Of a stretch of 64,000 bases of DNA, positions 53,628 to 61,729 are shown piece by piece. Where the stretch lies: the NCBI GenBank assembly GCA_033763995.1, contig JANRJL010000109.1:5209-69208 (forward strand), given 5' to 3'. How positions within the stretch are numbered: position 1 is the stretch's first letter; every line of letters begins with the position of its first letter. The notes below the pieces were generated by a model. That model worked only from the letters and a program-made list of their open reading frames with translations. It had not been told where the DNA came from and searched no databases. The position numbers were made by a program, and so were the translations under genes. Origin of the DNA: GCA-2737725 sp033763995 (GTDB lineage: Bacteria > Pseudomonadota > Alphaproteobacteria > Rhodospirillales > Rhodospirillaceae).

Positions 53628-53730
53628 TGACGGGACCACGCCGCAGCCGGGATGCGTTGCGAGCGAAGGACCGCGGACATAAAATTGAGGTTTGGCGAGG
53701 CGGCGGTCGCCTCGCCCGGTGGGAATTAGT

Positions 53731-54771
53731 ATGCGCCTGAAGTCCTACAACGCGCCCACCATGGCCGAGGCCATGCGCTTGGTGCGTGAGGAACTGGGAG
53801 ACGACGCGATCATCGTCTCCACCCAACGCGCCGCCGATGGGCAGGGCGTGCGCATCACGGCTGCGCTCGAGGGTGCCGACGACACCGACGAGGACATCCG
53901 CAAGGCGCTCTCGGGCCGCAACACCTCGGCCTTCGGCGAGAAGGTGCAGGAAGCGCTGGAATATCACGGCACGCCGCCGCGCCTGATCGAAAAGCTGGTG
54001 GCCGCAGCCACGGCGGTCGAGGTCGGCACGCCGACCATGGCCTGCGCCGCGGCACTTGAAGATCATTTCGATTTCGCGCCCCTACCCGAGCGCAAGTCGC
54101 CCCGCCCCTTCATGCTGGTGGGCCCGCCCGGTTCGGGCAAGACCATCACCACCGCGAAGCTCGCCGCCCGCGCGCGGCTGTCGGGCCGCCCCGTGGGCGT
54201 CATCACCGCCGACACCATCCGCGCCGGCGCTGTGGAGCAACTGCAAGCCTTCACCGGCATTCTCGAGATCGAACTGCGCCAGGTGCGCGGGGCGGAAAGC
54301 CTGGGACCGACCGTCAACGAAATGATGCCGAAATACGATCTGGTGTTCATCGACAGCCCGGGCCTCAATCCCTTCAGCCATCACGACATGGAATATCTGA
54401 AAACGCTGGTGAACAGCGCCGACTTGGAGCCGATTTTGGTGCTGGCCGCCGGCGGCGACGCCTCCGAGGCCGCCGACATCGGCGAGGCCTTCGGCGCTTG
54501 TGGTGCCACGCGCCTGCTCGCCACCCGATTGGACATGACCCGGCGTTTGGGATCGATCCTCGCCGCCGCCGACGCGGGGCAGTTGATGTTCTGCGAAGTG
54601 AGCCTGAATCCGCACGTCGCCACTGGATTATGCGCGGTCAACCCCGTATCCATGGCGCGCATGATTCTGCCGCCGGAAGAGGAGCTGCAACCGCAACCGG
54701 AAGAGCCGCCGGCGCCGGTCCAGCTGCGCCCGACGAGCTTGCGCGCGGAAGCGCATAAAAGAGGTCCGTAG
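53731..54771 (+). CDS. flhF: FlhF, SRP-type GTPase for polar flagellar placement
   Basis: Marks the cell pole and recruits FliF. It is 346 aa. The N-terminal B domain starts MRLKSYNAPTMAEAMRLVRE, typical of FlhF. An N domain follows, and the G domain has GPPGSGKTITTAKLAARARL (G1), ITADTIRAGAVEQLQAF, VFIDSPGLNPFSHHDM (G3; usually DTAG) and TRLDMTRRLGSIL (G4). ATG at 53731 gives the conserved start; the in-frame codon at 53692 is not needed. It sits 103 bp after flhA and 2 bp before fleN, the classic order. Confidence 0.92.
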   Translation: MRLKSYNAPTMAEAMRLVREELGDDAIIVSTQRAADGQGVRITAALEGADDTDEDIRKALSGRNTSAFGEKVQEALEYHGTPPRLIEKLVAAATAVEVGTPTMACAAALEDHFDFAPLPERKSPRPFMLVGPPGSGKTITTAKLAARARLSGRPVGVITADTIRAGAVEQLQAFTGILEIELRQVRGAESLGPTVNEMMPKYDLVFIDSPGLNPFSHHDMEYLKTLVNSADLEPILVLAAGGDASEAADIGEAFGACGATRLLATRLDMTRRLGSILAAADAGQLMFCEVSLNPHVATGLCAVNPVSMARMILPPEEELQPQPEEPPAPVQLRPTSLRAEAHKRGP

Positions 54772-54773
54772 CG

Positions 54774-55586
54774 ATGAGCCCTGAATCGACCCTCCCGCCA
54801 CCGTCGCAACCCCGCTTGGCGGGACGGCCCGCCGTGTCGGCGCGGCGCGGGCGCATCATCGCGGTCGCCTCGGGCAAGGGCGGCGTCGGCAAGACGTTTC
54901 TGTCGATCACACTGAGCCATGCCTTCGCGCGGCGCGGCCAACGCACCCTGCTGTTCGACGGCGACTTGGGTCTCGCCAACGTCGACATTCAGTTGGGTCT
55001 GATGCCGCGCCATGACTTGGGCAACGTCATCGCCGGGCGCATCGCGCTCAACCAAGCCGCCATGCGCTACGACGCCGGGGGATTCGACGTCATTGCCGGC
55101 CGCTCGGGCTCCGGCAGCCTCGCCAACATCCCGCTCTCGCGCCTGCAAATTTTGGGCGAAGACTTGGCCATCCTGGCCGGACGCTATGACCGCATCGTCG
55201 TCGACCTGGGCGCGGGTGTGGAAAAATCCGTGCGCCAACTGGCCAAGGCCGCCGACACCATCATCATCGTCACGTCCGACGAGCCGACCTCGCTGACCGA
55301 CGCCTATGCCTTCATCAAGATCACCACCATGGAGCGCGGCGCAAGCGACATTCGCATCATCGTCAATGCGTCGAACTCCACGCGCGAGGGCGAGCGGACC
55401 TATCAGACGCTGCTCAAGGCCTGCCAGGGGTTCTTGAAAATCTCGCCGCCGCTGGCCGGCATCGTGCGCCGCGACGCGCGCGTGCGCGAAACCATCCGCA
55501 ATCAAACGCCGATCCTGGTGCGCTCGCCCAGTTCCGAGGCGGCCATCGACATCGAGGCCATCGCCGACCGGCTGCTCGCGGGATAA
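54774..55586 (+). CDS. fleN: FleN/FlhG, MinD-like ATPase controlling flagellar number
   Basis: Partner of FlhF that restrains flagellar number. It is 270 aa. The deviant Walker A is IIAVASGKGGVGKTFLSITL. Further motifs are LLFDGDLGLANVDIQLGL (DxD switch) and RIVVDLGAGVEKSVRQLAKA, then IIIVTSDEPTSLTDAYAFIK. IRIIVNASNSTREGERTYQT is typical of the FleN branch of MinD/ParA. The first ~25 residues are Pro/Arg-rich. Immediate proximity to flhF (2 bp) implies co-translation and supports a polar flagellum with tight number control. Confidence 0.92.
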   Translation: MSPESTLPPPSQPRLAGRPAVSARRGRIIAVASGKGGVGKTFLSITLSHAFARRGQRTLLFDGDLGLANVDIQLGLMPRHDLGNVIAGRIALNQAAMRYDAGGFDVIAGRSGSGSLANIPLSRLQILGEDLAILAGRYDRIVVDLGAGVEKSVRQLAKAADTIIIVTSDEPTSLTDAYAFIKITTMERGASDIRIIVNASNSTREGERTYQTLLKACQGFLKISPPLAGIVRRDARVRETIRNQTPILVRSPSSEAAIDIEAIADRLLAG

Positions 55587-55608
55587 GCGCGCCAAGGCCG
55601 CCACCGCC

Positions 55609-57729
55609 ATGACCACCATCCCGCCCACCCTCACGCCCCAACCCGCGGCGTCGACGGCTGCGACGGCGGGCCCCGTGGTGACGATTCCCCAGCCGCCGCC
55701 GGAGTTGCTGAAGTTGCCGCCGGGCACGACGCTGGAGACCGTTGTGCTGTCCGTCGCACAACGGCCCGAAACCTCTCCCGATGCGCCGCGCACCGAGTTG
55801 CCCAAGACCGCCTCGCCGCAGGCGGAACCTCCGCCGAGCCCGGCGCCGCGCCCCGACACGACTGCGGTCGACATCGCCCGCGTCGCGCTACAGCGGAACG
55901 AGGCCCAAAAGGCTGAGGCGCAGCGAGCGGCGGCGGCAGAGATCGCGCGGCAAACGGTCGTGTTGCGCACGCCCGCCGGCGACGTGCAGGTACGCCTGCC
56001 CGTGCCGGTCGACGACGGCACGCGCGTGGCCTTGGAGGTGGTGCGCAGTACAGCGGGTCAGATCACCGCGCGGATCATCAGCATCGACGATGTGCCGGTG
56101 CAGCGCGTTTTGGCCCAAGCGGCGCGCGCGGCCGCCTCACCATCCGAGGCTCCGCCGTCACCGACCTCAGCTCCGCCACCGCCGTCACCGGCATTGCAGG
56201 CGGCGCTCAGAGCCACGGCAATTCCACCGGGCCAGGCCTGGACTGCCGCTGGTCCACTCTCGCTCACGAGTGTGACCCCGCTGTCAGCCTATGTGCTGTC
56301 GACCAAACCCCTGGCGCCGTTGCCGGCTCCCTTGCAGCCGTTGTTTCAGCCGGGAGCGGACATGGGCGTGCGCGTTGTCGCGTTGCAATTTCCGGCCCCG
56401 GCGATGGGCGCAATCACTCCGGGCCCGCTTAAACCCGCCGGCACGGCACCTCTAGCTCCGGGAGCACCGATCATTGCTGCGGGACAGGCACCTGCAGCCA
56501 GTACGCCCATGGGACCAACAGGCGCAAATCCTCCACCGACGGGAGCGATCAGCAGTCCGCTCAAACCCGGGGCCACGACGCCCGCTCAGCCCAACTTGAG
56601 CACACCAGCCGTGCCAAGCGGCGGTCCAACGCCGACACCTCAGCCAGGCAAGGGCGTTGTTGGTGGCGCAGCGGCCCCAAACTTTGCGGGCAATCCCCTT
56701 CCAGCGACCGGCGCGATCATCGCCACAGCGACCCCCGCACCAATTCAATCGACCGAGAGCCAAGGCCTGCGCTTGCCCACGTCACAAGGCTTGGGTGCCG
56801 CGCCTCCGGCGCCGCCATCGAGTGTGGAAACGCCATCACCCATTGCCCGCATCACGGGCCAGGTCATTGCGGCGGGCGCGCAGACGCCGCTGACCATCCG
56901 CACCGAAGCCGGCGATGTGCAGATCAACATTCGCGCCAACGTGCCCACCGGCACGACCATCACGCTCGATGTTGTCGCCCTGCAGCCGCCGCGTGCCGAA
57001 ACCGGCCCGGTAACACCGCCGCTGCCCGCGCCGATTGCCGCGACGTTCGCGACGCCGACGACCGGATGGTCCAGCATCACCGAGGCCCTGCAACTGTTGC
57101 AACGCACCGATCCGCAAACCGCCGCGCAGTTGGCGGCGGCCATCCCCGACGGGGGCCCGCGCACGGCGGCGGCCACCATGGCCTTCGTGCAGGCCATGCG
57201 TTCGGCCGATCCGCGCCAATGGCCCGGCGACACGGCGCTGCGCGGCTTGGAGCGCGCGGGGCCGCGCGGCGCGCAATTGGCCTCGCAGATTTCCAGCGAA
57301 GTGCGCGAGTTGGCCGGCCGCGGATCGGATACGGGCGGCGAATGGCGCGCCTATCCCGTGCCGTGGAACGCCGAGGGCCGCATCGAGCGAATCAACTTGG
57401 TCGTGCGGCGCGAGGGCGACGGCGACGAGGCGGAGGCCAAGAAGGGCGGCAAGGGCGGCGGCACGCGCTTCCTCGTCAATCTGGAGCTCTCACGCCTGGG
57501 CGAAATGCAGCTCGACGGCATGTACCGCAAGGCCGAGCGCGGGCTGGACGTGATGATCCGCACCAAGGCAGCGCTACCCGACGAGATGCGCCGCGATCTC
57601 ACCGGCCTTTATGCCAACAGCGTTTCGGCCATGGGCCTCAAGGGCGCGCTGAGCTTCCAGGTAGCGAAAAAATTCGCCGACCCCATGGCCGCGACCGCGA
57701 GCCCCGACAAGGGCGGACTGTGGGCGTGA
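55609..57729 (+). CDS. FliK-like protein with long Pro/Ala-rich region
   Basis: A 706-aa protein dominated by Pro/Ala/Thr/Gly-rich sequence. Two short related beta units are visible: TVVLRTPAGDVQVRLPVPVD (about residues 114-133) and PLTIRTEAGDVQINIRANVP (about 426-445). The C-terminal ~130 residues look like a diverged FliK Flg_hook domain: FLVNLELSRLGEMQLDGMYR, LDVMIRTKAALPDEMRRDLT and GLYANSVSAMGLKGALSFQV. It starts 22 bp after fleN in the same direction. A classical FliK is at 35512, so this may be an alternative ruler or secretion-switch factor. The call is moderate because the core is diverged. Confidence 0.5.
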   Translation: MTTIPPTLTPQPAASTAATAGPVVTIPQPPPELLKLPPGTTLETVVLSVAQRPETSPDAPRTELPKTASPQAEPPPSPAPRPDTTAVDIARVALQRNEAQKAEAQRAAAAEIARQTVVLRTPAGDVQVRLPVPVDDGTRVALEVVRSTAGQITARIISIDDVPVQRVLAQAARAAASPSEAPPSPTSAPPPPSPALQAALRATAIPPGQAWTAAGPLSLTSVTPLSAYVLSTKPLAPLPAPLQPLFQPGADMGVRVVALQFPAPAMGAITPGPLKPAGTAPLAPGAPIIAAGQAPAASTPMGPTGANPPPTGAISSPLKPGATTPAQPNLSTPAVPSGGPTPTPQPGKGVVGGAAAPNFAGNPLPATGAIIATATPAPIQSTESQGLRLPTSQGLGAAPPAPPSSVETPSPIARITGQVIAAGAQTPLTIRTEAGDVQINIRANVPTGTTITLDVVALQPPRAETGPVTPPLPAPIAATFATPTTGWSSITEALQLLQRTDPQTAAQLAAAIPDGGPRTAAATMAFVQAMRSADPRQWPGDTALRGLERAGPRGAQLASQISSEVRELAGRGSDTGGEWRAYPVPWNAEGRIERINLVVRREGDGDEAEAKKGGKGGGTRFLVNLELSRLGEMQLDGMYRKAERGLDVMIRTKAALPDEMRRDLTGLYANSVSAMGLKGALSFQVAKKFADPMAATASPDKGGLWA

Positions 57730-57736
57730 GGCCCAC

Positions 57737-58690
57737 TTAGACTGGCACTTTTTCGCGACTCGATTCGAGCAACGGCTTGCGCTGCCTGAGCCATTCCATG
57801 TCGATGATCCCGCGCGCGGCAAGTCCGGAGGCCGCCGCATCTGACTCGACGGGATGGCACAACTGGTCCAAGGCCGTGAGGGCACCCTCGAGATCGTTGA
57901 CCGGCACCGCCGCCGACGCTGCCGCCAAGAGGCCCGCCGCCACCGACACCGCCCGCGACGATCCCAACAACGCCGCCGCCTCGGGGTCCTTGCGCAGCGC
58001 CGCCGACGACAAATGGGGCGCGCGCACGGCGTAATCGACGTAGGTCGCGCGGGTCATGCCGACCTCGCGCAACACGCGTTCCTCTGCATTTCGATCGGCG
58101 GCGAGCGCCGTGGTACTGACCGCGATCACGCCGTCGTAGGCGGCCGGAAACGCGGGCACCGGATTCTGCGTCGGGCCATTGCCCGCCGAGGCCAGCACGA
58201 TCAGGCCGTGGCGGCGCGCATGGCTCATGGCCTCGGCCAGTTGCGGCGTGTCGCGGCCGACAAAGGTGGCCGCCACGATCCTGACGCCGTTGGCCGCGAA
58301 CCACTCGAAAGCGAATGCCAGTTGATCCAAGTCCATCACTTGGCGGCCGTCGGGGCGCTCTATCACCGGTGTGGCGACATACAACTCAAGCCGGGTGTCC
58401 GGCGCCAGCGATGCGAAGGCGCCGGCGAGCGCGCGGGCCATCACCTCGGCGTGATCGTTGTGGTGGTCGCGCGATTGCTTGGCGGCGCGTTGAAAGCCCG
58501 AGGCCCACAGCGACATCTGCCGCACGGCCACGGTCTTGAGGTCATCGAGCGCGCCGGGACGCAGATCAAGGTCGATCAGGCCGACCTTGACGCTGGCGGC
58601 AGCCCGCGTGCGGCGCGACGCCAGCGTCAATCCGGCGGCGGCGCCGAACGCCAGCCACTGCCGCCGCGAAAGTTGGGTCAAGGGAGCCAT
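57737..58690 (-). CDS. Tat-exported subtilase-like (S8) protein with degenerate motifs
   Basis: A 317-aa exported protein. The N-terminus LSRRQWLAFGAAAGLTLASR is a twin-arginine signal. The rest follows the subtilisin plan: VGLIDLDLRPG (Asp region; normally IDTG), HNDHAEVMARALAG (His region; normally HGTHVAG), LIVLASAGNGPTQNPVPAFP then AAYDGVIAVST (oxyanion Asn), and LLGSSRAVSVAAGLLAAASA (Ser region; normally GTSxAxP). The presumed Asp, His, Asn and Ser are present but flanking residues are unusual. It may be a specialised or weak protease. Its start overlaps the end of the GlxA-type regulator gene by 13 bp, so the two form an operon. Confidence 0.65.
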   Translation of the reverse strand: MAPLTQLSRRQWLAFGAAAGLTLASRRTRAAASVKVGLIDLDLRPGALDDLKTVAVRQMSLWASGFQRAAKQSRDHHNDHAEVMARALAGAFASLAPDTRLELYVATPVIERPDGRQVMDLDQLAFAFEWFAANGVRIVAATFVGRDTPQLAEAMSHARRHGLIVLASAGNGPTQNPVPAFPAAYDGVIAVSTTALAADRNAEERVLREVGMTRATYVDYAVRAPHLSSAALRKDPEAAALLGSSRAVSVAAGLLAAASAAVPVNDLEGALTALDQLCHPVESDAAASGLAARGIIDMEWLRQRKPLLESSREKVPV

Positions 58691-59799
58691 GGCTGGGCCT
58701 CGCGGAAAATGTTGCGCGTCGTGGTCTTGATCACGGCAAAGGGTGTGTCGCCGCCGTCCTTGCCGAAGCGCTCGACATAGTCGGCGGGGGTCACATTGAG
58801 CCAGCGCACGAAAGTCCGGCGCATCTGTTGATCGGATTCGAACCCGGCCCGGCCCGCGACGCTGGTCAGCGGCAAGCCGGTGTCCTCGATCAATTGCCGC
58901 GCGCGCTCCAGCCGGGCGCGCTCCACGTACTTGGCGGGCGTGAGGCCCGTCTCGGCCAGGAAGACGCGGGCGAAGTTGCGCGGGCTCATGCCGGCGCGCG
59001 CCGCCAAGGCCTCCACCGACAGGTCGGCGTCAAGATTGTCGGCGATCCATTCCGGCACGCCGCGCAAGGAGTCCGATTCCACCGTCTGCGCGAGCAAGGC
59101 GGTGGAGAATTGCGACTGCCCGCCCGGCCGCTTCAGGAACATCACCATGCGCCGCGCCACGTTCATGGCGAGCGCGCGGCCCAGATCTTCCTCGACCAAG
59201 GCCAGCGTCAGGTCCATGGCCGCGGTCGATCCCGCCGAGGAATAGATGTTACCTTCCTTGACATAAATATTGTCGGCCTCGACCTTGAGCTGCGGATACG
59301 TCTCGCGCATTCGGTCGCACTGCGCCCAGTGAGTCGTCACGGTCGTCTTGGCCAGACCCGCCTCGGCCAATAGGAAGGAGCCGGTGCACATCGCCGCGAC
59401 GCGCTCCGCCTTGGCGGCGGCGCGCTTGACCCAGTTGATCAGCGCGCGGTTCTTGACCGCCTCCGCCAGCGGCTCCCAGCAACCGCCCGACAGCACCAAC
59501 GTGCCGGTTTGCTCAGGTGGATCCGCAAGAGTGCGGTCGGGCACGATCTTAAGGCCCATTTCCAATTCGACCGGGTTGGAGCTAGGGCCGACGATTTCCA
59601 CCGCGTAGACGTCGCGTTCGATGCCGCGTTCGCGCTTGAGCTGGCCGTTTGCGGTCGAGAAGATCTCCGCCACCGCGGCCACGTCGAACGGTCCCGCACC
59701 GGGGAAAACGACGATCGACACCTTGTGCGGGGCCGCGGCAATGAACGCCTGGAGGCGCTGTTCCTCGCGGACCGACGATTGTTTGCGTTGCCGTGCCAT
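58678..59799 (-). CDS. GlxA-type AraC-family regulator (DJ-1/PfpI-like domain plus HTH)
   Basis: A 373-aa transcription regulator. Residues about 20-205 form a class I glutamine amidotransferase/DJ-1-like domain (SIVVFPGAGPFDVAAVAEIF, VAAMCTGSFLLAEAGL with the nucleophile-elbow Cys, TTHWAQCDRMRETYPQL). The C-terminal AraC HTH pair covers about 260-355: LSVEALAARAGMSPRNFARV with FLAETGLTPAKYVERARLER, then VAGRAGFESDQQMRRTFVRW. ATG at 59799 has GGAGA upstream. It probably senses a small amine or other metabolite. The downstream subtilase gene overlaps it and is the evident first target. No link to flagella is visible. Confidence 0.88.
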   Translation of the reverse strand: MARQRKQSSVREEQRLQAFIAAAPHKVSIVVFPGAGPFDVAAVAEIFSTANGQLKRERGIERDVYAVEIVGPSSNPVELEMGLKIVPDRTLADPPEQTGTLVLSGGCWEPLAEAVKNRALINWVKRAAAKAERVAAMCTGSFLLAEAGLAKTTVTTHWAQCDRMRETYPQLKVEADNIYVKEGNIYSSAGSTAAMDLTLALVEEDLGRALAMNVARRMVMFLKRPGGQSQFSTALLAQTVESDSLRGVPEWIADNLDADLSVEALAARAGMSPRNFARVFLAETGLTPAKYVERARLERARQLIEDTGLPLTSVAGRAGFESDQQMRRTFVRWLNVTPADYVERFGKDGGDTPFAVIKTTTRNIFREAQPWLP

Positions 59800-60047
59800 G
59801 TGCCGTCTCCTGACTGTCGCCATCTTGGGGCGAAGCGCCGCGCGCCGCGACCCGATCCTTGCGCTGTGGCGCCGAAAATCGCCAAAACCGGCCTTGGCGG
59901 CAATGACAATCATCCATCAATTCCTGCCAACTCGCGAAAACCATGGAAATCCTGGCTTTGAAGCCCTTTCACGATCCTGAGAGGGTTTAACGATTCGTTA
60001 CCCCCGGCGGGGCTAGGATGGCGGTTTGAACCGCGCCGGCGCGTGCC

Positions 60048-61289
60048 ATGATCAATCTCGCCAAGGACCCGAAGGGCTATTACGTCGCGCTCGGCATCGC
60101 CGAGGACGCGAGCGTGGACGACATCAAGTCGGCCTTTCGCACCAAGGCGAAGCGGCTTCATCCCGATCACAACCCCTCGCCCATCGCCACCAAGCAGTTC
60201 CATCGCATCCACGAGGCCTACGAGACCTTGAGCGATCCTCTGCGCCGCGCCGCCTATGATCGCGGATGGAAAACGTTCACCAACACTGCCCAGTCCAAGG
60301 CCGAAACCGAGAGCGAGGCTAAACCGAAGACTGAATCACCTCCACCGCCGCCGCGCGAGGAACCGAAAGCACGACCCAAGGCCGAAGCTGTGCGGCCGTC
60401 CGCGTCGGAACAGCCGGTGGAGTGCCAGTGCGGCAAGATCACCGCGCAGCCCCGCTACATCATGTTCGACATGATCTGGGGCCGCGTGACCAAGCTGCAG
60501 CGGCGCACCCTGGCGGGGGTCTACTGCCGCAGTTGCGCCGACCGCGCGGCGCTCAAGGCCTCGCTCGTCACCTGGCTCGCCGGCTGGTGGGCGTGGCCCG
60601 ACGGTCCGCGCGAGAGCGTCAAGGCGATCCTCGGCAACATGCGCGGCGGACGCAAGCCGCCGGAGCGCAACGCCAAGCTGCTGATGCGCCAAGCCCGCGC
60701 CTTTCGCGCGCGCGGCGACGCGCAGTTGGCGCGGGCCTGCGCCGAGCAGGCGCTCGCCTTTGCCTCCACCGCCGGACTGCGCCGCGAAGTGGACAGCTTG
60801 CTGTTGTCCATGAGCGCCTTCCAGGCCCGCGGCATCAAGGACCGTTGGGCCCGGCCCGGCTGGGCGCCCCTCGCGCAGTTGGCGCCCATCGCGATCATCA
60901 TCGGCGCCGTCAGCCTCAGCGTGACCATGTCGACGCCGCAACCGCTGACCGAGTACGCCCGCGAGCTGTTGGCGCCGGCACCGGTCGTCGCGCCCGCGCC
61001 AGCCGTTGCGCCGCCGCCCAGCGACATTCGCGTGGGCCGCGTCCATGCCGTCGGCGTGGAGCAGACCCAACTGCGCACCGGCCCGGCGGACACCTTCCGC
61101 GTGCTGGCGCTGTTGACCAAGGGCAACGTGCTCTTGGTCACCGAGACCGACCCGGCCGGACTTTGGGTGCGTGTCACCCTCAGCGACGGGGTCGAGGGCT
61201 TCGTCGAAGCCAAGGACCTCACACCCGACGTGGGCGTCGATGCCCTGGGCGCGCTGGGCGGATTCGCGCCGAGCAAGGCACCGCAATAA
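60048..61289 (+). CDS. Membrane-anchored J-domain protein with Cys cluster and SH3-like C-terminus
   Basis: A 413-aa protein with an unusual order of parts. Residues about 5-68 are a J-domain with the HPD motif (KRLHPDHNPS), which would stimulate a DnaK ATPase. A charged Pro-rich linker follows. Then come CQCGKI and YCRSCAD, which can make a small zinc site (about 125-163). A helical, TPR-like stretch (LLMRQARAFRARGDAQLARA, ACAEQALAFASTAGLRREVD) leads to one membrane helix near 283-303 (LAQLAPIAIIIGAVSLSVTM). The C-terminal ~70 residues are a bacterial SH3 domain (QLRTGPADTFRVLALLTKGN ... LWVRVTLSDGVEGFVEAKDL), likely periplasmic. It is convergent with fliJ (5-bp gap). Confidence 0.75.
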   Translation: MINLAKDPKGYYVALGIAEDASVDDIKSAFRTKAKRLHPDHNPSPIATKQFHRIHEAYETLSDPLRRAAYDRGWKTFTNTAQSKAETESEAKPKTESPPPPPREEPKARPKAEAVRPSASEQPVECQCGKITAQPRYIMFDMIWGRVTKLQRRTLAGVYCRSCADRAALKASLVTWLAGWWAWPDGPRESVKAILGNMRGGRKPPERNAKLLMRQARAFRARGDAQLARACAEQALAFASTAGLRREVDSLLLSMSAFQARGIKDRWARPGWAPLAQLAPIAIIIGAVSLSVTMSTPQPLTEYARELLAPAPVVAPAPAVAPPPSDIRVGRVHAVGVEQTQLRTGPADTFRVLALLTKGNVLLVTETDPAGLWVRVTLSDGVEGFVEAKDLTPDVGVDALGALGGFAPSKAPQ

Positions 61290-61294
61290 CCCGC

Positions 61295-61726
61295 TTACAA
61301 CATCGCTGTCTTACGGCGATGCAGCTCGATGCCCATGTCATCCATCGTGATCTGCTCGACGCGGTTGAATTCTTTGTCCTCGGCCGCGTCACGCTGCTCC
61401 TGCGTGATCTCGAAGGTCTTGTGGCGGCGGAAGGCCTCGGCCAGATGCTCGCGCGCCTCCTCGATTTTGACGCGCAAGGCCGCCAGCGCCAGCTCCAAGC
61501 CCTCGCGCTGCATGCGGCAGCGCTGCACGTAGGCCTCGAAGGTGCGGCCCTGCTCGGCCGGGGCCTTGGCGACGAAGGCGCGCTCGGCGGCGAGCGCTTC
61601 GGCCAACTTGCGCTGGAATTCGAGAATCCGTTCTTCGTCGCGCAGCAGCAAACCCAAGGCGCGCTGGCGTTCCTCCACGTCCCACTTGCGGATGCGAATC
61701 AGCGTGTGGAGATCTTTCTTGGCCAT
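61295..61726 (-). CDS. fliJ: FliJ, flagellar export chaperone/ATPase stalk
   Basis: A 143-aa, almost entirely coiled-coil protein (LHTLIRIRKWDVEERQRALG, RILEFQRKLAEALAAERAFV, REHLAEAFRRHKTFEITQEQ). FliJ sits in the FliI hexamer and contacts FlhA, coupling ATPase and proton-driven export. The gene begins 3 bp after the fliI stop, so the two are translationally linked. Its length and coiled-coil character fit the family, and the fliI neighbour makes the call firm. Confidence 0.9.
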   Translation of the reverse strand: MAKKDLHTLIRIRKWDVEERQRALGLLLRDEERILEFQRKLAEALAAERAFVAKAPAEQGRTFEAYVQRCRMQREGLELALAALRVKIEEAREHLAEAFRRHKTFEITQEQRDAAEDKEFNRVEQITMDDMGIELHRRKTAML

Positions 61727-61729
61727 GGC

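Noticed and set aside
51177..53639. Long open frame antisense to flhA (about 820 codons)
   Set aside because: It is His/Arg/Gly-rich with no family motif, and it mirrors the codon bias of flhA on the other strand.
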